DNA from: Gautieria morchelliformis
Taxonomy: Eukaryota > Basidiomycota > Agaricomycetes > Gomphales > Gomphaceae
Direction: 5' to 3'
DNA length: 64,000 nt
NCBI GenBank assembly: GCA_015179125.1
Contig: WHVA01000376.1
Coordinates: forward strand, 50,862 to 114,861
Numbering within the stretch: position 1 is the stretch's first letter; each line of letters starts with the position of its first letter. The notes below the pieces were generated by a model. The model saw only the letters and a program-made list of their open reading frames with translations, had not been told where the DNA came from and did not search any database. The translations under genes were made by a program, and so were the position numbers. Positions 54,141 through 64,000 of the stretch are shown one piece after another.

Positions 54141-55753
54141 TCACTGCTGTTCACAGCTCAATATACCGTCGGTGGGCAGTAGCTCTCCTTCCAGGTCTAA
54201 GCGTGCATCTGCGTTTACGAAGACGTGGTCTGGGTGACTGTCATCACTCATGTCACTCTCATAGTAGTGCAACAGGCAGTCTGCTACCTTGTTCTCCACA
54301 CTGTCAACATGAACGGTGTTGAAGTTGAAACAGGATAGAAACTCCCACCATCTGACCTGGCGGTCAGACAGGCTCTTCTGGGTCTCCAAGTATTCAAGCC
54401 CTTTGTGATCTGTGACGAGGGTGAACCTTTGTCCCAGTAGTTTATCCTCCCATTTCATGAGAGCCTCAAGCACTGTGATTGTCTTGTGCTCGTGAGTCCA
54501 GTAGTGTTGCTGAGCAACACTGAACTTCTTTGACAAGAAGCTGGCCGGCCGACAGGTTTTCCAGTCAGGGCCCTGGCTGTAGACTGCACCGACGCTGGCT
54601 TTTGACCCATTGGTGATAACCCAGATGGGCTCTGGGCACCGTGCGTTGATTGGATGCAGGATCAGGGCCTTACATGCCAACACCTTAATGCTTTGCCAGC
54701 ATTTGTCTAGAAGCGGGGTCCATTCTAATGGACGATTGTTATGTGCACAACCCGACAAGGGGGTCGTGTATGCGCTAACATCTGGCATGTAATGTGCCAG
54801 GTATTGTACTAGCCCGAGGAAACACTGGACGTCGTTGAATGTCCGTGGCCTTCGCCACTCGTGAATGTGTTGCATCTGTCCTCATCAGCATGCACACCTT
54901 GGCCATCAATGATGTGGCCGAGGCACTCCATTTGGATGGAGTAGAGATCAACCTTTTTCTTGCTCAGAAAAAGGTGGTTCTTCCTCAGTCTGTCGAAGAC
55001 AATGTAGAGGTGCTCCTCGTGTTCTTGTATCAAGAGAGAAAAAATGAATATATCATCCATGCATACATGGATGAAGCAACCTATGCAGTCGCAGAAAATG
55101 GCTGTCATCAGCCATTGGAATGTTGATGGGGCGTTTCAGTCTCCCATCTGTATCACCTGGCTCCTGAAGGTGCCAAGGATTGTAGCAAAGGCAGTCTTTG
55201 CTACGTGATCCAGATGAATCCAGATCTGCTCGTATGCTTTGGACATATTGAGTTTCGTGCAATACCGACAGCGAGCCATGTCACTGCAGATGATATCCTG
55301 ATCCGGGAAGGGTGTGACATCCTTCACAGTGTTCTCATTCTGCTGGTGCAGATCGAAGATGGTTCGCAGCGTACCGTTCTTCTTCAGCACGCACAGCATG
55401 GGAACAGCCTGTTGTGCAACTGCCGGGATCCACCACTTTGCAGTGGTGTAACGTTCTATCTTCACAGAAAGTTCCTCTCAGAAATGTTCAGGGCACTTCA
55501 GTAGTTGATACCGCATGTGTTTGTTGGGATCAATGAGATTGATCCCATGGTTGATCTCCCGCAGCAGTGGGAGTTCTAATGGGATTCCACTGACTAGGTC
55601 AGTGATTTTCTCCATCCATTCCTCGTGGAGGTGAGGGATGTCATCATCCATGAGGATGACGGTGGTGGTTGGCTTAGAAGCCATTAGGCGCTGTGTCCGT
55701 CTATTAGGCCCCACGGCGCATGGGACCGCCTTTCTTTTCCCCATCACTTTCAC
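54141..55753 (-). pseudogene. Gypsy-2 reverse transcriptase and RNase H
   Basis: Frames 55478-55753, 55136-55465, 54809-55108 and 54141-54875 (high to low). RT shows DLVSGIPLELPLLREINHG, LKKNGTLRTIFDLHQQNENT, YCTKLNMSKAYEQIWI (catalytic Asp of LDMSEA changed to Asn) and VCMDDIFIFS. RNase H shows WVITNGSKASVGAVYSQG (Asp to Asn) and FTLVTDHKGLEYL. Both Asn changes are C-to-T/G-to-A transitions. Confidence 0.8.
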
Positions 55754-55907
55754 CGTCAGGTCAGAGTGTCTCTCCCTACGGTTGTAGGGGGAGTTTGAGG
55801 ATGAGTCGTTATGTGACTCATCCTCCTGGCTTCAATGAGCCAGGTTTGGCTTCGGCACCGGGGTGATCCTGCTCACTCTTGGCCCCTTGCCTTCATTTGT
55901 CGACTCA

Positions 55908-56216
55908 TTATCGTCGAACGATACCTTGCCCCATGGGGATTATTTCGTTCCCCTTACAGATTGTCCCTGGGCTTGAGAAGTCCAGGGTGATGCCAAATCT
56001 TCTCAGGAACGGTGTCCCTAAGATCACATCGTAATATTCAATGTTCGCTACGTCGAAGTATTCATCATATATTTCATGACCAAATTTAATGGTTGTGTTC
56101 ATTCCATAATTAATAGTGGAATGGCGGCCTATGCAGGCCAGCTGCAGTGCAATTGGCTGCTCCAGGGCAAATGTCTTCATCCCTGTGGCTCGCGTGAATT
56201 CGGGGGATAATAGCAC
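55908..56216 (-). pseudogene. Gypsy-2 aspartic protease
   Basis: LLSPEFTRATGMKTFALEQPIALQLACIG... through FDVANIEYYDVILGTPFLRRFG. The active-site region just upstream (about 56216-56250) is LLDSGSEGVLLSPEF. It retains the Arg codon that is a stop in Gypsy-1, and a short loop that Gypsy-1 lacks. Confidence 0.75.
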
Positions 56217-56330
56217 CCCTTCGCTCCCACTATCCAGCAGGCAGTGGACTTTTCCGCCATTTATTTCCCAGTACCCTGAGAGGGTATGGTTTTCACTGCA
56301 TGGGCGTGTTGGCTGTGTCCTGTGTTTGCT

Positions 56331-58128
56331 TCAGTGGTGATACACTGGCTCGGCCACCTTGTCTGGCATGACTGACGTACATGCTGCCATGACGTTCATG
56401 GCGGTGTCATCTTCCAGTGTGATTCTGATCACGCTGGACCTGTAGGCGGCATCTTCCGCCTCTTCATCCCATTCATAATATTGGGATGGTTCTAGATCCC
56501 ACTCCTCAGTGGGCGCGTCTCTGTTGTCCGGAGATTCATTGGGTTGGGTATCACCCTCCCCCTCTTCATCAATTTGCTGAAGAGAATTTTCTCCGGGGTC
56601 CACATCTGGATCCCTGTTTTCATCTTCATGCCTTGCGGCTGCCGTCCATATACCGGATCTGACCCGGGGGCATTCCGCCTCCTTGTGGCCAGGTTGGCCA
56701 CATTCAAAGCATGAAGCGCTGCTTTGGCTACCACTGGGCCAATCGTTAGGTTGGCCTGACGCTTTCGGTGGTGGGCAGGTCACAGTGATGATCCTGATGC
56801 TTGAGGTTGTTTGGCTTCAGGCAGGCATCCAGCTTGCGCTGGGTGTGGGGGCGGCGGTCGCTGTGCCGCTCCACTCCTCGGGAACAGGCTAGGCCTGGTC
56901 AGGCCTGTCTGTGCCACCAGCTTGCTCACTGCAAGCCGGGCAGTGCTTGCTGATGCCGCTGCGCTTTCTGCACAGCGCATCCCCATGTTGTACCGGGACG
57001 CCTCCTTGATCATGCGGGCCATCTCGAAGAGCTGCTCTCAGCGTTATAGCCCTTTTTGAGGACTTCATTGCACTGCGTACTTTGTGAGCTCGTTCAGCAT
57101 CTCCTGAACACTTTTCGTGCCCTGCATGACCACGTCGAATTTATTCGATGCGTGGTGGTATGTCAGTGTGTGCAGGAACCTTTTTTGAAGGCCCTGAATC
57201 GGTGTTTCCAGGGTCCAGTTACGGACCTGGCGGTCGAAATGTGGAACATTTTGAAGGAACCACTCTTGGGCTTCGCCGGCCAGGCAAGTGCCCACGTAGC
57301 CAACCTGCATGTCTATGCTGGTTGGCCCCAGGAGACGGTTCATTTTCAGCCATCATAAGATGGCTGCAACGAAGATTTCAAACTCTTTGAGGTCAGATCC
57401 CCCAGCAGATGGCTTGGGGTGAGCCAGCTTCACGCCAGCTTTTGCAAGCACAGACTTTTCTGGGTCTGTGTCAGCAGCATCTGCTAGCGCCACGTGGATC
57501 ATACATGTGATCCGGTTGTACGGCTCCAGCAGCACGACATCAGCCTGATCCAGTATGCCCTGGCCCTCTGTCGAGGCCATGGATCGTTCGTGCGGCTGTG
57601 ACGCCGCCCGGGGCAGGCTGCTGTATGCCCTAGTGGGCCCCAGGCCCAGGTCGGGCTTGGGATCAGGAGCATTTTGTGCTCTCGGATCCAGGGGTGTTTT
57701 GTGCCTGGTGTCCCCCGTTAGCCCCACGTTGCGGATATGCAGCCTGCTGTTGTAGGCTGTGCACGCTTGTCGTGTGTCTTGCATGGCATGCGCGAGCTGC
57801 TCATTGGCTGCTGAGTGGCGTGGCTTTGGGCCACCGCTTCCTCAGTGTTCTTCACTAGCAGCTCGAGGGCCTGCATATGGCAGCATGTAACCACGGCCTC
57901 TTTTCACTTCCAGTGTGCAGCTTCAAGCTCCAAGCTCTCTATCATTGCCTCAGAGCCTGACTCTGAGGCAACCTGCTCTCTGACAATCTGTTGGATTGTC
58001 TTACGGCTGTCTGTGGGGGCAGCCGGCGCTCCTTGGGGTTCATTTCTGAACCGCACGTCCTGTTCAACCGGGGCAGCTGGCGGCAGCATTCGCTGCCAGT
58101 CCAATTCCTTTCGCTGCAAGTCTCCCAC
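56331..58128 (-). pseudogene. Gypsy-2 gag, part downstream of X2
   Basis: Frames 57904-58128, 57353-57784, 57065-57343, 56780-57022 and 56331-56783. The gag core KEFEIFVAAIL, GEAQEWFLQNVPHFDRQVRNWTLE is present, and a proper CCHC knuckle CFECGQPGHKEAEC at about 56670-56715, followed by the acidic linker. It is separated from the rest of gag by X2. Confidence 0.75.
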
Positions 58129-58144
58129 GTCGTGGCCACGTTCG

Positions 58145-59735
58145 TGTCAAGATTGGATTTTGGGCGTTAATATCGCATGTTAGTGGCGAATGCCCGAATA
58201 GCATGTGCGATCTAGTGAATCGCCCAGCGAACAGTACCGAAGAGGTAAGGGGTAAAAAGTAAGAGGGTTACTCGAAAGGAATTCACCCTGATCTACAGTC
58301 ATAGCGAAATAGCCCATGGCACTTGACGATGTAACGTGCAAGGTGTCACAGAAAGGTTGCCTAAGTAGCGACAATCCTTTCTCCAGCGAAGGCACTCCTT
58401 CGGAGCCCTTCGCCGACAGCACAGAGAATATCGAAGGCTAAGGTAACAAAGATGAAGTATGAGAACTCACCAGTGATGCCTAAGTCCTCTTCTGGTCGAA
58501 GATAGAAATCTACAGGAGAAGGCTCAAGATGATGGTTTCAGCGAGGTCAAGTTTGCACAAGGTGGACATATGATAATTAAACTGGAGAATATATATGCGA
58601 ATGTAGACTACTTATACCGAATGCTCATATGGTGCTAGTGAATAGGAAAGAGGCCGTCTGGAGTCAGGGTTGGATAGGGGTGTGCGGTCAGGATACATAA
58701 TAGATGAAATAGACATACAATAGAATGGAAGAGGGGTGCGAACATGAAACGACAGAGAGGAAAGAGGGCAAAGGCCCCTATGTACGAAAACACACCTTGG
58801 GACCTGCATATACACCACCCTGCACGGACTCTTCGTCTGCTGGGTTGATCCCACATGACCTACGGGTAGGATGCCCGCGAATGCATTCTGGCCATAGGAA
58901 CACCCAAAGGGGGTTGAGTTGAGAAGATGATGGGACCAGTGATGAACCATCAATCTGGGTAAAGGATGTCGATCATGTTTGATGGCGTGCCTGCTGGCGA
59001 ATGATACGAGTGGCGAATGGTCATATGGAGAATGTGGCGAATAGCGAATGGGGCGAGGAGTGAATGAAGCAAAGACGAGCAAACATGGAAGAGTGGTGAA
59101 AGGGAACACAGGGATAGCTGGGTACAAGAAATAAACGAGTCATGACAGCCTGCACCTCCTTGCAATTCATGATAGGACCAGTGGTGAACTATCAATCCAG
59201 GTAAAGGATGTCGATCGTGTTTGATGGCATGGCTACTGGCGAATGATGCGAGTAGCGAATGGTCATTTGGCGAATGTGGCGAATAGTGAATGGAGCAAGG
59301 ATTGAATGGAGCGAAGCTGAGCGAACATGGAAGAGTGGTGGTGAAAGGGAAAACAGGGATAGCTGGATACAAGAAATGAATGGGCCATGACAACTGTGTA
59401 GTGAAAACTTCAGCGAAGCTAATTCGTCCTGCCCTGCAGTGGTATGAGTCCCATTGAGTCCAACCTGCACGGAGGCTGCAACTGACACTATCCGAATGCA
59501 TCCTGAGCATGTGGGTCTGTCATGGAGTGGGAGTTTAACAGATGATGGGTTCTCTGATGGATGAGGGCCCCAACACCTGGTGTCCTGGCAGGAATGATGC
59601 GAATAGCGAATGCGAAACCAGTATGGCGACGAATATTTTGGCAAGATGTTTGCTGGTTCGGGAAGCCGTTCGCTGGTTCAGGAGGTCATTCGCTGTGTGC
59701 TGAGAAATGATTCGCAGAATAAACGAATCATGACA
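58145..59735. mobile_element. element X2, second copy of the TGTCA...TGACA element
   Basis: Starts TGTCAAGATTGG and ends AATCATGACA, with GTTCG duplicated on both sides (58140-58144, 59736-59740). 1,591 bases. Its left 370 bases match X1 35588-35970 closely, including GATGAAGTATGAGAACTCACC. It is longer than X1 because of an internal tandem duplication (58932-59392). Many GCGAAT hexamers. It lies in the gag of Gypsy-2. Most simply a solo LTR; no ORF in it looks real. Confidence 0.75.
58932..59392. repeat. about 244-base tandem duplication in X2
   Basis: Unit 1 at about 58932-59143 and unit 2 at about 59176-59392 both run from GACCAGTG.TGAAC.ATCAAT, through GTAAAGGATGTCGATC and GGCGAATG, to an end resembling ACAAGAAAT.AA...CATGACA. 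Each unit therefore closes with a copy of the element terminus. X1 has a weaker trace of the same arrangement (termini at about 45949 and 46201). Confidence 0.7.
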
Positions 59736-59754
59736 GTTCGCTGGCTGTGGACTG

Positions 59755-60402
59755 TCACGAGCTTTGACGTGGTGTCCCACGTTCCCTGCGTGAGGAGAGG
59801 GCCATCTGGACGTCCTCCAGTGTGGCAGTGTCTCGTTGCATGATCTCCTCGATCTGGTGAAGCTCTTTGCCAAACTCCATGAGGGCAGTGGCAATGTTGC
59901 CAAGCTGCAATGCAATATGCTCATGCTTGTGGCCCGTGAGGGCGTTCCAGTGCAATGCATCTTGCACCTGTTTGGTCATTGCCTCAGCCATCTCGTTGTC
60001 GATGGCGTGTGTCCTCGAGCTCTTGCGACTTGAGCTTGAGTATTCCAAGCCCTGACCGTCGTCAAGGGCTCGTCTTTTTTGTCTTCATCCTCCTTCGGGG
60101 ACGATAGTCGTCGCTCAACTTTGTGAGTGGCAGTTTGAGTCTCAGCTTTGTGCCCGTCTCGACAGTGATGCTCTGCCATCTGACAACAGCGAGACCTCTC
60201 TGCCTTTTCCTTTGTCTCTGGGCAGAGGGGATTGGGGGGTCAGTGCCGGTTTGTCGCCCAATGACATCTCATCCTCAACCACACTCGGCGAGACATGGTT
60301 GGGGTTTTCCTCATCCTCAATTGGGGGGACGAGGGTGGTGAGATCTACGATCTCTCCATCTTCTGGTGTCCTGGATTCTTGGTCCAGGGTGGCATCAGCC
60401 AT
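59755..60402 (-). pseudogene. Gypsy-2 gag, N-terminal part upstream of X2
   Basis: Frame 60142-60402 (ATLDQESRTPEDGEIVDLTTLVPP, PRDKGKGREVSLLSDGRA) and 59755-60048 (SSSSRKSSRTHAIDNEMAEAM, LGNIATALMEFGKELHQIEEI). They correspond to Gypsy-1 36396-36660 and 36765-37060. Confidence 0.75.
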
Positions 60403-60601
60403 GGTGTCACTGGGCTGCGCCTGTGGCGTGGACCGCGAGCTCGTGGCTCATGTCCATCTTCGACTGTGTGGAATCATCACACTTGCAGCCGACAGTAGAG
60501 GGTCTACTGGAGGGTCTCAACAATGTTATGTTTTTCAAGATTGCTTCGAATCCACAATTGGTTGGTCGCGTGGCGATCAACTGCAGGATAGTTCAAAAAG
60601 G

Positions 60602-60808
60602 TGTAAAGATGTGGATCTTAAGCCTCTGTATCACAAGGGCAGACAGAACTTTACCAATGAGTGGTATTCTGGATGCTACATAGTGACAGGTAAAGGTAAG
60701 ATGCGATGGGGACCACTGGCCAGTTCCCACACATGAACTACACAGTGGGTCCCTAAGGGGCCCACTTGGATTATGTAATAACTATTGTACATAGACAGGT
60801 TATTTACA
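60602..60808 (-). repeat. 5' LTR of Gypsy-2
   Basis: On the minus strand it reads TGTAAATAACCTGTCTATGTACAATAG...CATCTTTACA, about 207 bases, clearly diverged from the Gypsy-1 LTR but sharing the same ends and the GGGCCCCTTAGGGACCCAC block. The same CCTTTTTGAACTATCC sequence follows as in Gypsy-1. Confidence 0.85.
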
Positions 60809-60893
60809 GAATCATTGTCACTTCCCACTCCAGAATTCCCCATTTGACCCTCACACTCACATTATTTGCAATCATGCCACATGCAGCAGACAT

Positions 60894-61470
60894 TGAACAG
60901 CTCTTCTCTGGCCTTGGTGGTATACAGTCAGTAAAGCGCAGTCGGCTGACAGTTCAGAACTTCGAAATGTTGGGTATGCTTCGCAACCATTACTCATATG
61001 TTTTAGACAAGGAGCAGGCTCTGGCTGGCCAGCCCACTCATCAGCACAAGGTCCACATGCATACCCGACTCAACAGGGATATGAATGTTGAACTCGTAGC
61101 TGAACTCGATGCTCAGTACACAGCAGCAGAATACAGTGCATCCTCGGAGCGCCCCATCACAGCTGTGGACTGGACTGCACCACTCGAAGGCCCTGAATCT
61201 ATTCTGCTGGATGAAATTGAGGCCGGGTTTGAGGAATTAGAGAGACAAGGTGCCGGATCATCAATAACTGAGCCTGATCCAGATGGAAATGAGGTAACTG
61301 CAGCAGAGGTATATGATCTGGAAGCACTTATAGGTGTTGATCAGTGCCAAGCACCACAGACACACGAAGAGGATATCCATATGCGCCAAAGTAGGGGCGG
61401 GTCAGCCTCTGAGTGGGATCCAGAGGCGGTAATGAGTGCGGCTGGTGTCTACGAATGGTTTAGCTTGTAA
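60894..61470 (+). pseudogene. hAT transposase C-terminal (dimerisation) exon
   Basis: The ORF begins FAIMPHAADIEQLFSGLGGIQSVKRSRLTVQNFEMLGMLRNHYSYVL. The pattern of a hydrophobic lead, [AS]-x-x-E-x-[LV]-FS, and R-x-x-L in the next helix is the hAT dimerisation motif as seen in basidiomycete hAT proteins. An acidic C-terminus ends EWFSL at 61470. Upstream exons are cut off by Gypsy-2, whose LTR ends at 60808. An acceptor-like TTTGCAATC lies at the 5' end of the open part. It is unrelated in sequence to the hAT derivative at 53001. Confidence 0.6.
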
Positions 61471-61479
61471 ATTTACCAC

Positions 61480-61631
61480 AAAAAACATTCTGCCATATTC
61501 TGCCACACTTGGCAGAAAGGCCTCCTGCCATTTCTGTCTTTGCCGGCAATTGGCAGAATAAATTTCATTCTGCCCATGACCCTATGCGGAATGTCACCCT
61601 ATTGGCCCTGTATAGTTGCACGGTGAGTTTC
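61480..61631 (+). repeat. subterminal TTCTGCC/GGCAGAA repeats after the hAT exon
   Basis: Between 61488 and 61580, TTCTGCC or TTGGCAGAA occurs at least six times in both orientations. Clusters of short repeats near the ends are typical binding sites for hAT transposases. The actual terminus is not resolved before the next LTR at 61632. Confidence 0.45.
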
Positions 61632-61829
61632 TGTAAGGGCAACCCTGGCTAGTTGTGGAGATCACACTACCACACAACTGACAAGGGGAAATCCAAAGTC
61701 TGTATAAATGAACAGAGCATACAAGAGAGGGGATTCTCACCTGACAAGGGGAAATCCAAAGAGAAAAGTCTAAGGACCCCCAATGTCAGCGAGCCCGTAT
61801 TATACTATGCTGCGCAGCCAGGGACAACA
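61632..61829 (-). repeat. candidate 3' LTR of Gypsy-3
   Basis: On the minus strand TGTTGTCCCTGG...GGTTGCCCTTACA, about 198 bases, just after the stop of the pol frame. It contains two direct copies of CTGACAAGGGGAAATCCAAAG (plus-strand 61679-61699 and 61741-61761). The other LTR is outside the window, so the ends are provisional. Confidence 0.5.
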
Positions 61830-61843
61830 CTTGGCACCCGCCA

Positions 61844-62428
61844 TCAACCCTGCACCTCCCTGACCCTTGATCGACCCTTGATGTCACCTATTACGCGAGT
61901 CGCTTGATTTCCGACACTGTTCCGAGGGTGGAACTCGGAAATTGGAGTGGAACTGGGAAGGCGAACAGAACTGGTGGAAGTTCTCCCAGAAGCGGAATCA
62001 TTTCCGAGAGCGGAGGCGGAGATGGAATCGGAATCGGAAGCGTCTTCGGAAATGGAGTCGGAACTGGAAATGGAAAACAGGGTGTCCCCTGACATCACCC
62101 CCTCTCTAGCGTGCTGCGTCCTCGAAGCACGGGACACGAGGGATTGAAATGCCAACGAGCGGATCCGGCGAGGGGCACCGGGATGTGTCCTATAGAACTC
62201 CCCGAGCTTGTCCGGGGCGGAAACATCTTGCTCCGGGACCCACGAATTCTCTTCGTACCCATACCCTTCCCATTTCACGAGGAATTGGAGTCGTCCTCGC
62301 ACAAACCGGCTGTCCAGGATCCGTTCCACCACATAGTGCTCCTCCCCATCTACAATCTCTGGCAGAGGTGGCGGATGAGCCTTCCGACCTGGAATTGGGT
62401 CCTCAAGCATAGGGAGTAACTTCACCAC
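61844..62428 (-). pseudogene. Gypsy-3 chromodomain and C-terminus
   Basis: VKLLPMLEDPIPGR, then HYVVERILDSRFVRGRLQFLVKWEGYGYEENSWVPEQDVS (from HYV), a well-conserved chromodomain with the aromatic cage pattern (Y, W, W). A Ser/Asp-rich tail follows; its coding bases form a GGAATC-type low-complexity run at 61920-62100. Confidence 0.85.
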
Positions 62429-63372
62429 GTGAAGACGGGGTGGAGGCGGGACATGGACATCGGAAGTCGCAGGCGGTATGCATTCCGTCCAACCCTCCGC
62501 GTCACTGTGAAGGGCCCAAGGTAGCGGTGGGCAAGCTTCTGTGAAGGGCGTGTGGTGCGGATGTCACTTGCATCTAGATACACCTTGTCTCCAACTTGGT
62601 ACTCTGGGGCAGGAACCCGGCGTTGGTTGTAGTACCTCGCCATGTCATCCTTGGCCTTTGCAAGGGCCGACTTGGCTTCCGAAAGGGTGGAGTCCATGCG
62701 GTCTCGGAACTCATTGACCGTCTCGAGTCGGGACTCAGCCTGGCGTGGTTCGAAGCCCATCCGCGGGTGTCGTCCGGAGTCGAGCATGAAGGGAGTCTGT
62801 TGTGTGGCGGAATGGACATGGTTGTTGTATTGGAATTCCGCCAGCGGAAGTAATTCATCCCAGTCGTCCTGCCTCTCATTGACAAAGAGGCGGAGATATT
62901 GCTCCAACTCCTGATTGACCCGTTCCGTCTGTCCGTCACCCTGCGGATGGTACGCCGTGGTGGTAGCTAGCTTTATGCCGAGCAGGCGGTAGAGCTCCCG
63001 AGTCAGTTCCGCGACAAACTGCGGACCTCGGTCGGAAACCACTTGCTTCGGGAGCCCATGCAACTTCCAGACATGGGCAAGGAACAGGCGGGCCGCTCCG
63101 AGGGCTGTGATCGTCGTGTGCGTCGGAATGAAGTGGGACACCTTGCTTACCGAATCCACGACGTTCATGATCACGTCGTAGCCATGAGACTCTGGGAGTT
63201 CAACAATGAAGTCGACGCTGATGGTGTCCCAGCGGGATTCGGGAATCGGGAGCGGAACAAGTTCTCCGACGGGTGGATGTCGTTGCGCTTTGGTTCGGAG
63301 ACAAAGGTCACATGTCTTCACGTACTGTCCAATGTAGCGGGACATCTGAGGCCACCAGTAATTCCGAGCCAC
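62422..63372 (-). pseudogene. Gypsy-3 integrase
   Basis: MARNYWWPQMSRYIGQYVKTCDLCLRTKAQ (zinc C-x2-C end), WDTISVDFIVELPESHGYD (first Asp), QVVSDRGPQFVAELTRELYR (second Asp), YHPQGDGQTERVNQELEQYLR (Glu). All DDE residues are present. The GPY/F-like region VYLDASDIRTTRPSQKLAHRYLGPFTVTRRVG leads into the chromodomain frame. Confidence 0.9.
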
Positions 63373-64000
63373 TAACTCCAGCGTCTTCCACCTGCCAGCA
63401 TGCCAGCGACCCGTGTGTCATGGTGCTGGGACATGATGCGGCGGCGGAGGTCCGCCCCATCTGGAACGTAGACCTTGCCTCTGAAGTGGAGCAGCCCATC
63501 CCGTTCCGACCATTCCGCTGCCCGTACAGACCGTGAGTGCCCTTTCCGAAGTTCCTCCACTGCCTTCACCACCAACTCCTCCTTCTCTCCATTCCGATAC
63601 TGTCTCCGGATGTCCCGGAGCATTTCCGCTTCCGCTCCAACTGCAGTCACTCCTTCTAGGGCGCGGATTGCAAAGAGACTTGGGCGGAGCAGTGTCATAT
63701 CCGCATTGTCTCCGCTTCCGCTTCCATGATCCGCACGGCGGGATAGGGCATCGGCTTGCCATGGTGCGGCCGGGGCGGTGGTGGAGCATGAAGTCAAACC
63801 GGGACAGGTGTAGGGACCACCGTGCTTGTCGTCGGTTCAACTTCTTAGACGTGCGGAAATACTCAAGGTTCTTGTGGTCTGTCCAGATCTCAAATGGGCA
63901 TAGAGCACCCTCAAGGAAGTGTCGCCACTCCTCCAGCGCTCGGAGATGCCAGCATCTCCTTGTCATGGATCTCGTAGTTCCGCTCGACCGGATGAGAACT
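63372..64000 (-). pseudogene. Gypsy-3 RNase H and integrase zinc lead-in, partial
   Basis: Frame 63418-63966: [41 protein letters not shown], the RNase H end common to Tf1/Sushi-type chromoviruses. Frame 63372-63797: [16 protein letters not shown] and [19 protein letters not shown] frame change around 63780-63800 separates them. Confidence 0.82.

Larger units (their letters stand above)
51909..60808 (-). mobile_element. Gypsy-2, truncated relative of Gypsy-1 holding a hAT derivative and X2
   Basis: Minus strand. From its LTR at 60602-60808 it reads gag, knuckle, protease, RT, RNase H, integrase to the start of the chromodomain, where the Copia LTR cuts it at 51909 (frame LEFQVRWTLGDVT). The 3' part, the 3' LTR and any extra ORFs are missing. 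Nested insertions: hAT derivative 53001-53668 and X2 58145-59735. Compared with Gypsy-1 it shows many CG to TG/CA changes, so it has decayed under CpG deamination or is older. Confidence 0.88.
61632..64000 (-). mobile_element. Gypsy-3, chromodomain Ty3/Gypsy element, 3' part only
   Basis: Minus strand, running off the right edge. Visible from right to left: RNase H, integrase, chromodomain, then a candidate 3' LTR at 61632-61829. It belongs to another chromovirus family than Gypsy-1 and -2 (HPQGDGQTERVNQ-type core and YVVERILDSR chromodomain). Frame changes at about 62425, 63375 and 63780 show decay. Confidence 0.82.

Noticed and set aside
58612-59644. Several 130-190 residue minus-strand ORFs in X2
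   Set aside because: They are His/Ser/Pro-rich translations of the GCGAAT and tandem-duplicated sequence and are not kept in X1.

Overview
The window looks like a chromosomal piece of a filamentous basidiomycete, most likely an Agaricomycete. Evidence: protein genes split by many GT-AG introns of about 45-65 bases; short, often divergent or convergent intergenic gaps; fungal housekeeping genes (squalene monooxygenase, PEX6, GAR1, GPI1, Sae2/CtIP, Bre2, ABD1, SIP5); and chromodomain Ty3/Gypsy, Ty1/Copia, Harbinger and hAT elements of fungal type. All calls come from reading the sequence; no database search was run.

Left half (1 to about 33,700) is gene-dense. In order: the N-terminal part of a SAP-domain protein running into a protein-kinase fold (minus, cut by the window edge); a gene-poor 1.9 kb gap; a small secreted Ser/Thr-rich protein with a GPI-type tail (plus); a Costars/ABRACL protein (plus); a small tail-anchored ORF (minus); ERG1 (minus) and PEX6 (plus) sharing a short divergent promoter; a membrane-anchored PhoD-like phosphatase (minus) divergent from GAR1 (plus); GPI1/PIG-Q (plus) convergent with a Sae2/CtIP/Ctp1 resection factor (minus); a second, different PhoD-like phosphatase (plus) convergent with a Bre2/ASH2 COMPASS subunit (minus); the mRNA cap methyltransferase ABD1 (minus) divergent from SIP5 (plus). 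Intron phases were checked by hand and resolve most apparent frame breaks. ERG1 is the exception: two single-base deletions remain.

Right half (about 34,000 to 64,000) is a nest of mobile elements with no host gene recognised. A degenerate PIF/Harbinger element (transposase on plus, a second convergent ORF on minus) was hit by element X1, a TG...CA-bounded sequence with a 5-base duplication GATAG. X1 was then hit by Gypsy-1, a 9.3 kb chromovirus with 215-base LTRs and duplication AGAAG. Gypsy-1 carries a 0.5 kb minisatellite where the end of its integrase should be, and an extra block of ORFs before its 3' LTR. A 5.2 kb Copia element follows; its two flanks do not match each other, because the left lies in Harbinger and the right in Gypsy-2, so it looks like a recombination product. 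Gypsy-2 (minus, truncated) holds a 668-base hAT derivative (18-base inverted repeats, 8-base duplication) and a second X copy (duplication GTTCG). The window ends with a hAT transposase tail and the 3' part of a third chromodomain Gypsy (minus), cut by the window edge.

The genes on the left do not form one pathway. Sterol synthesis, peroxisome import, GPI-anchor synthesis, snoRNP, DNA-end resection, H3K4 methylation and mRNA capping sit side by side as in ordinary compact fungal euchromatin. The change to nested elements near 33.7 kb is abrupt.
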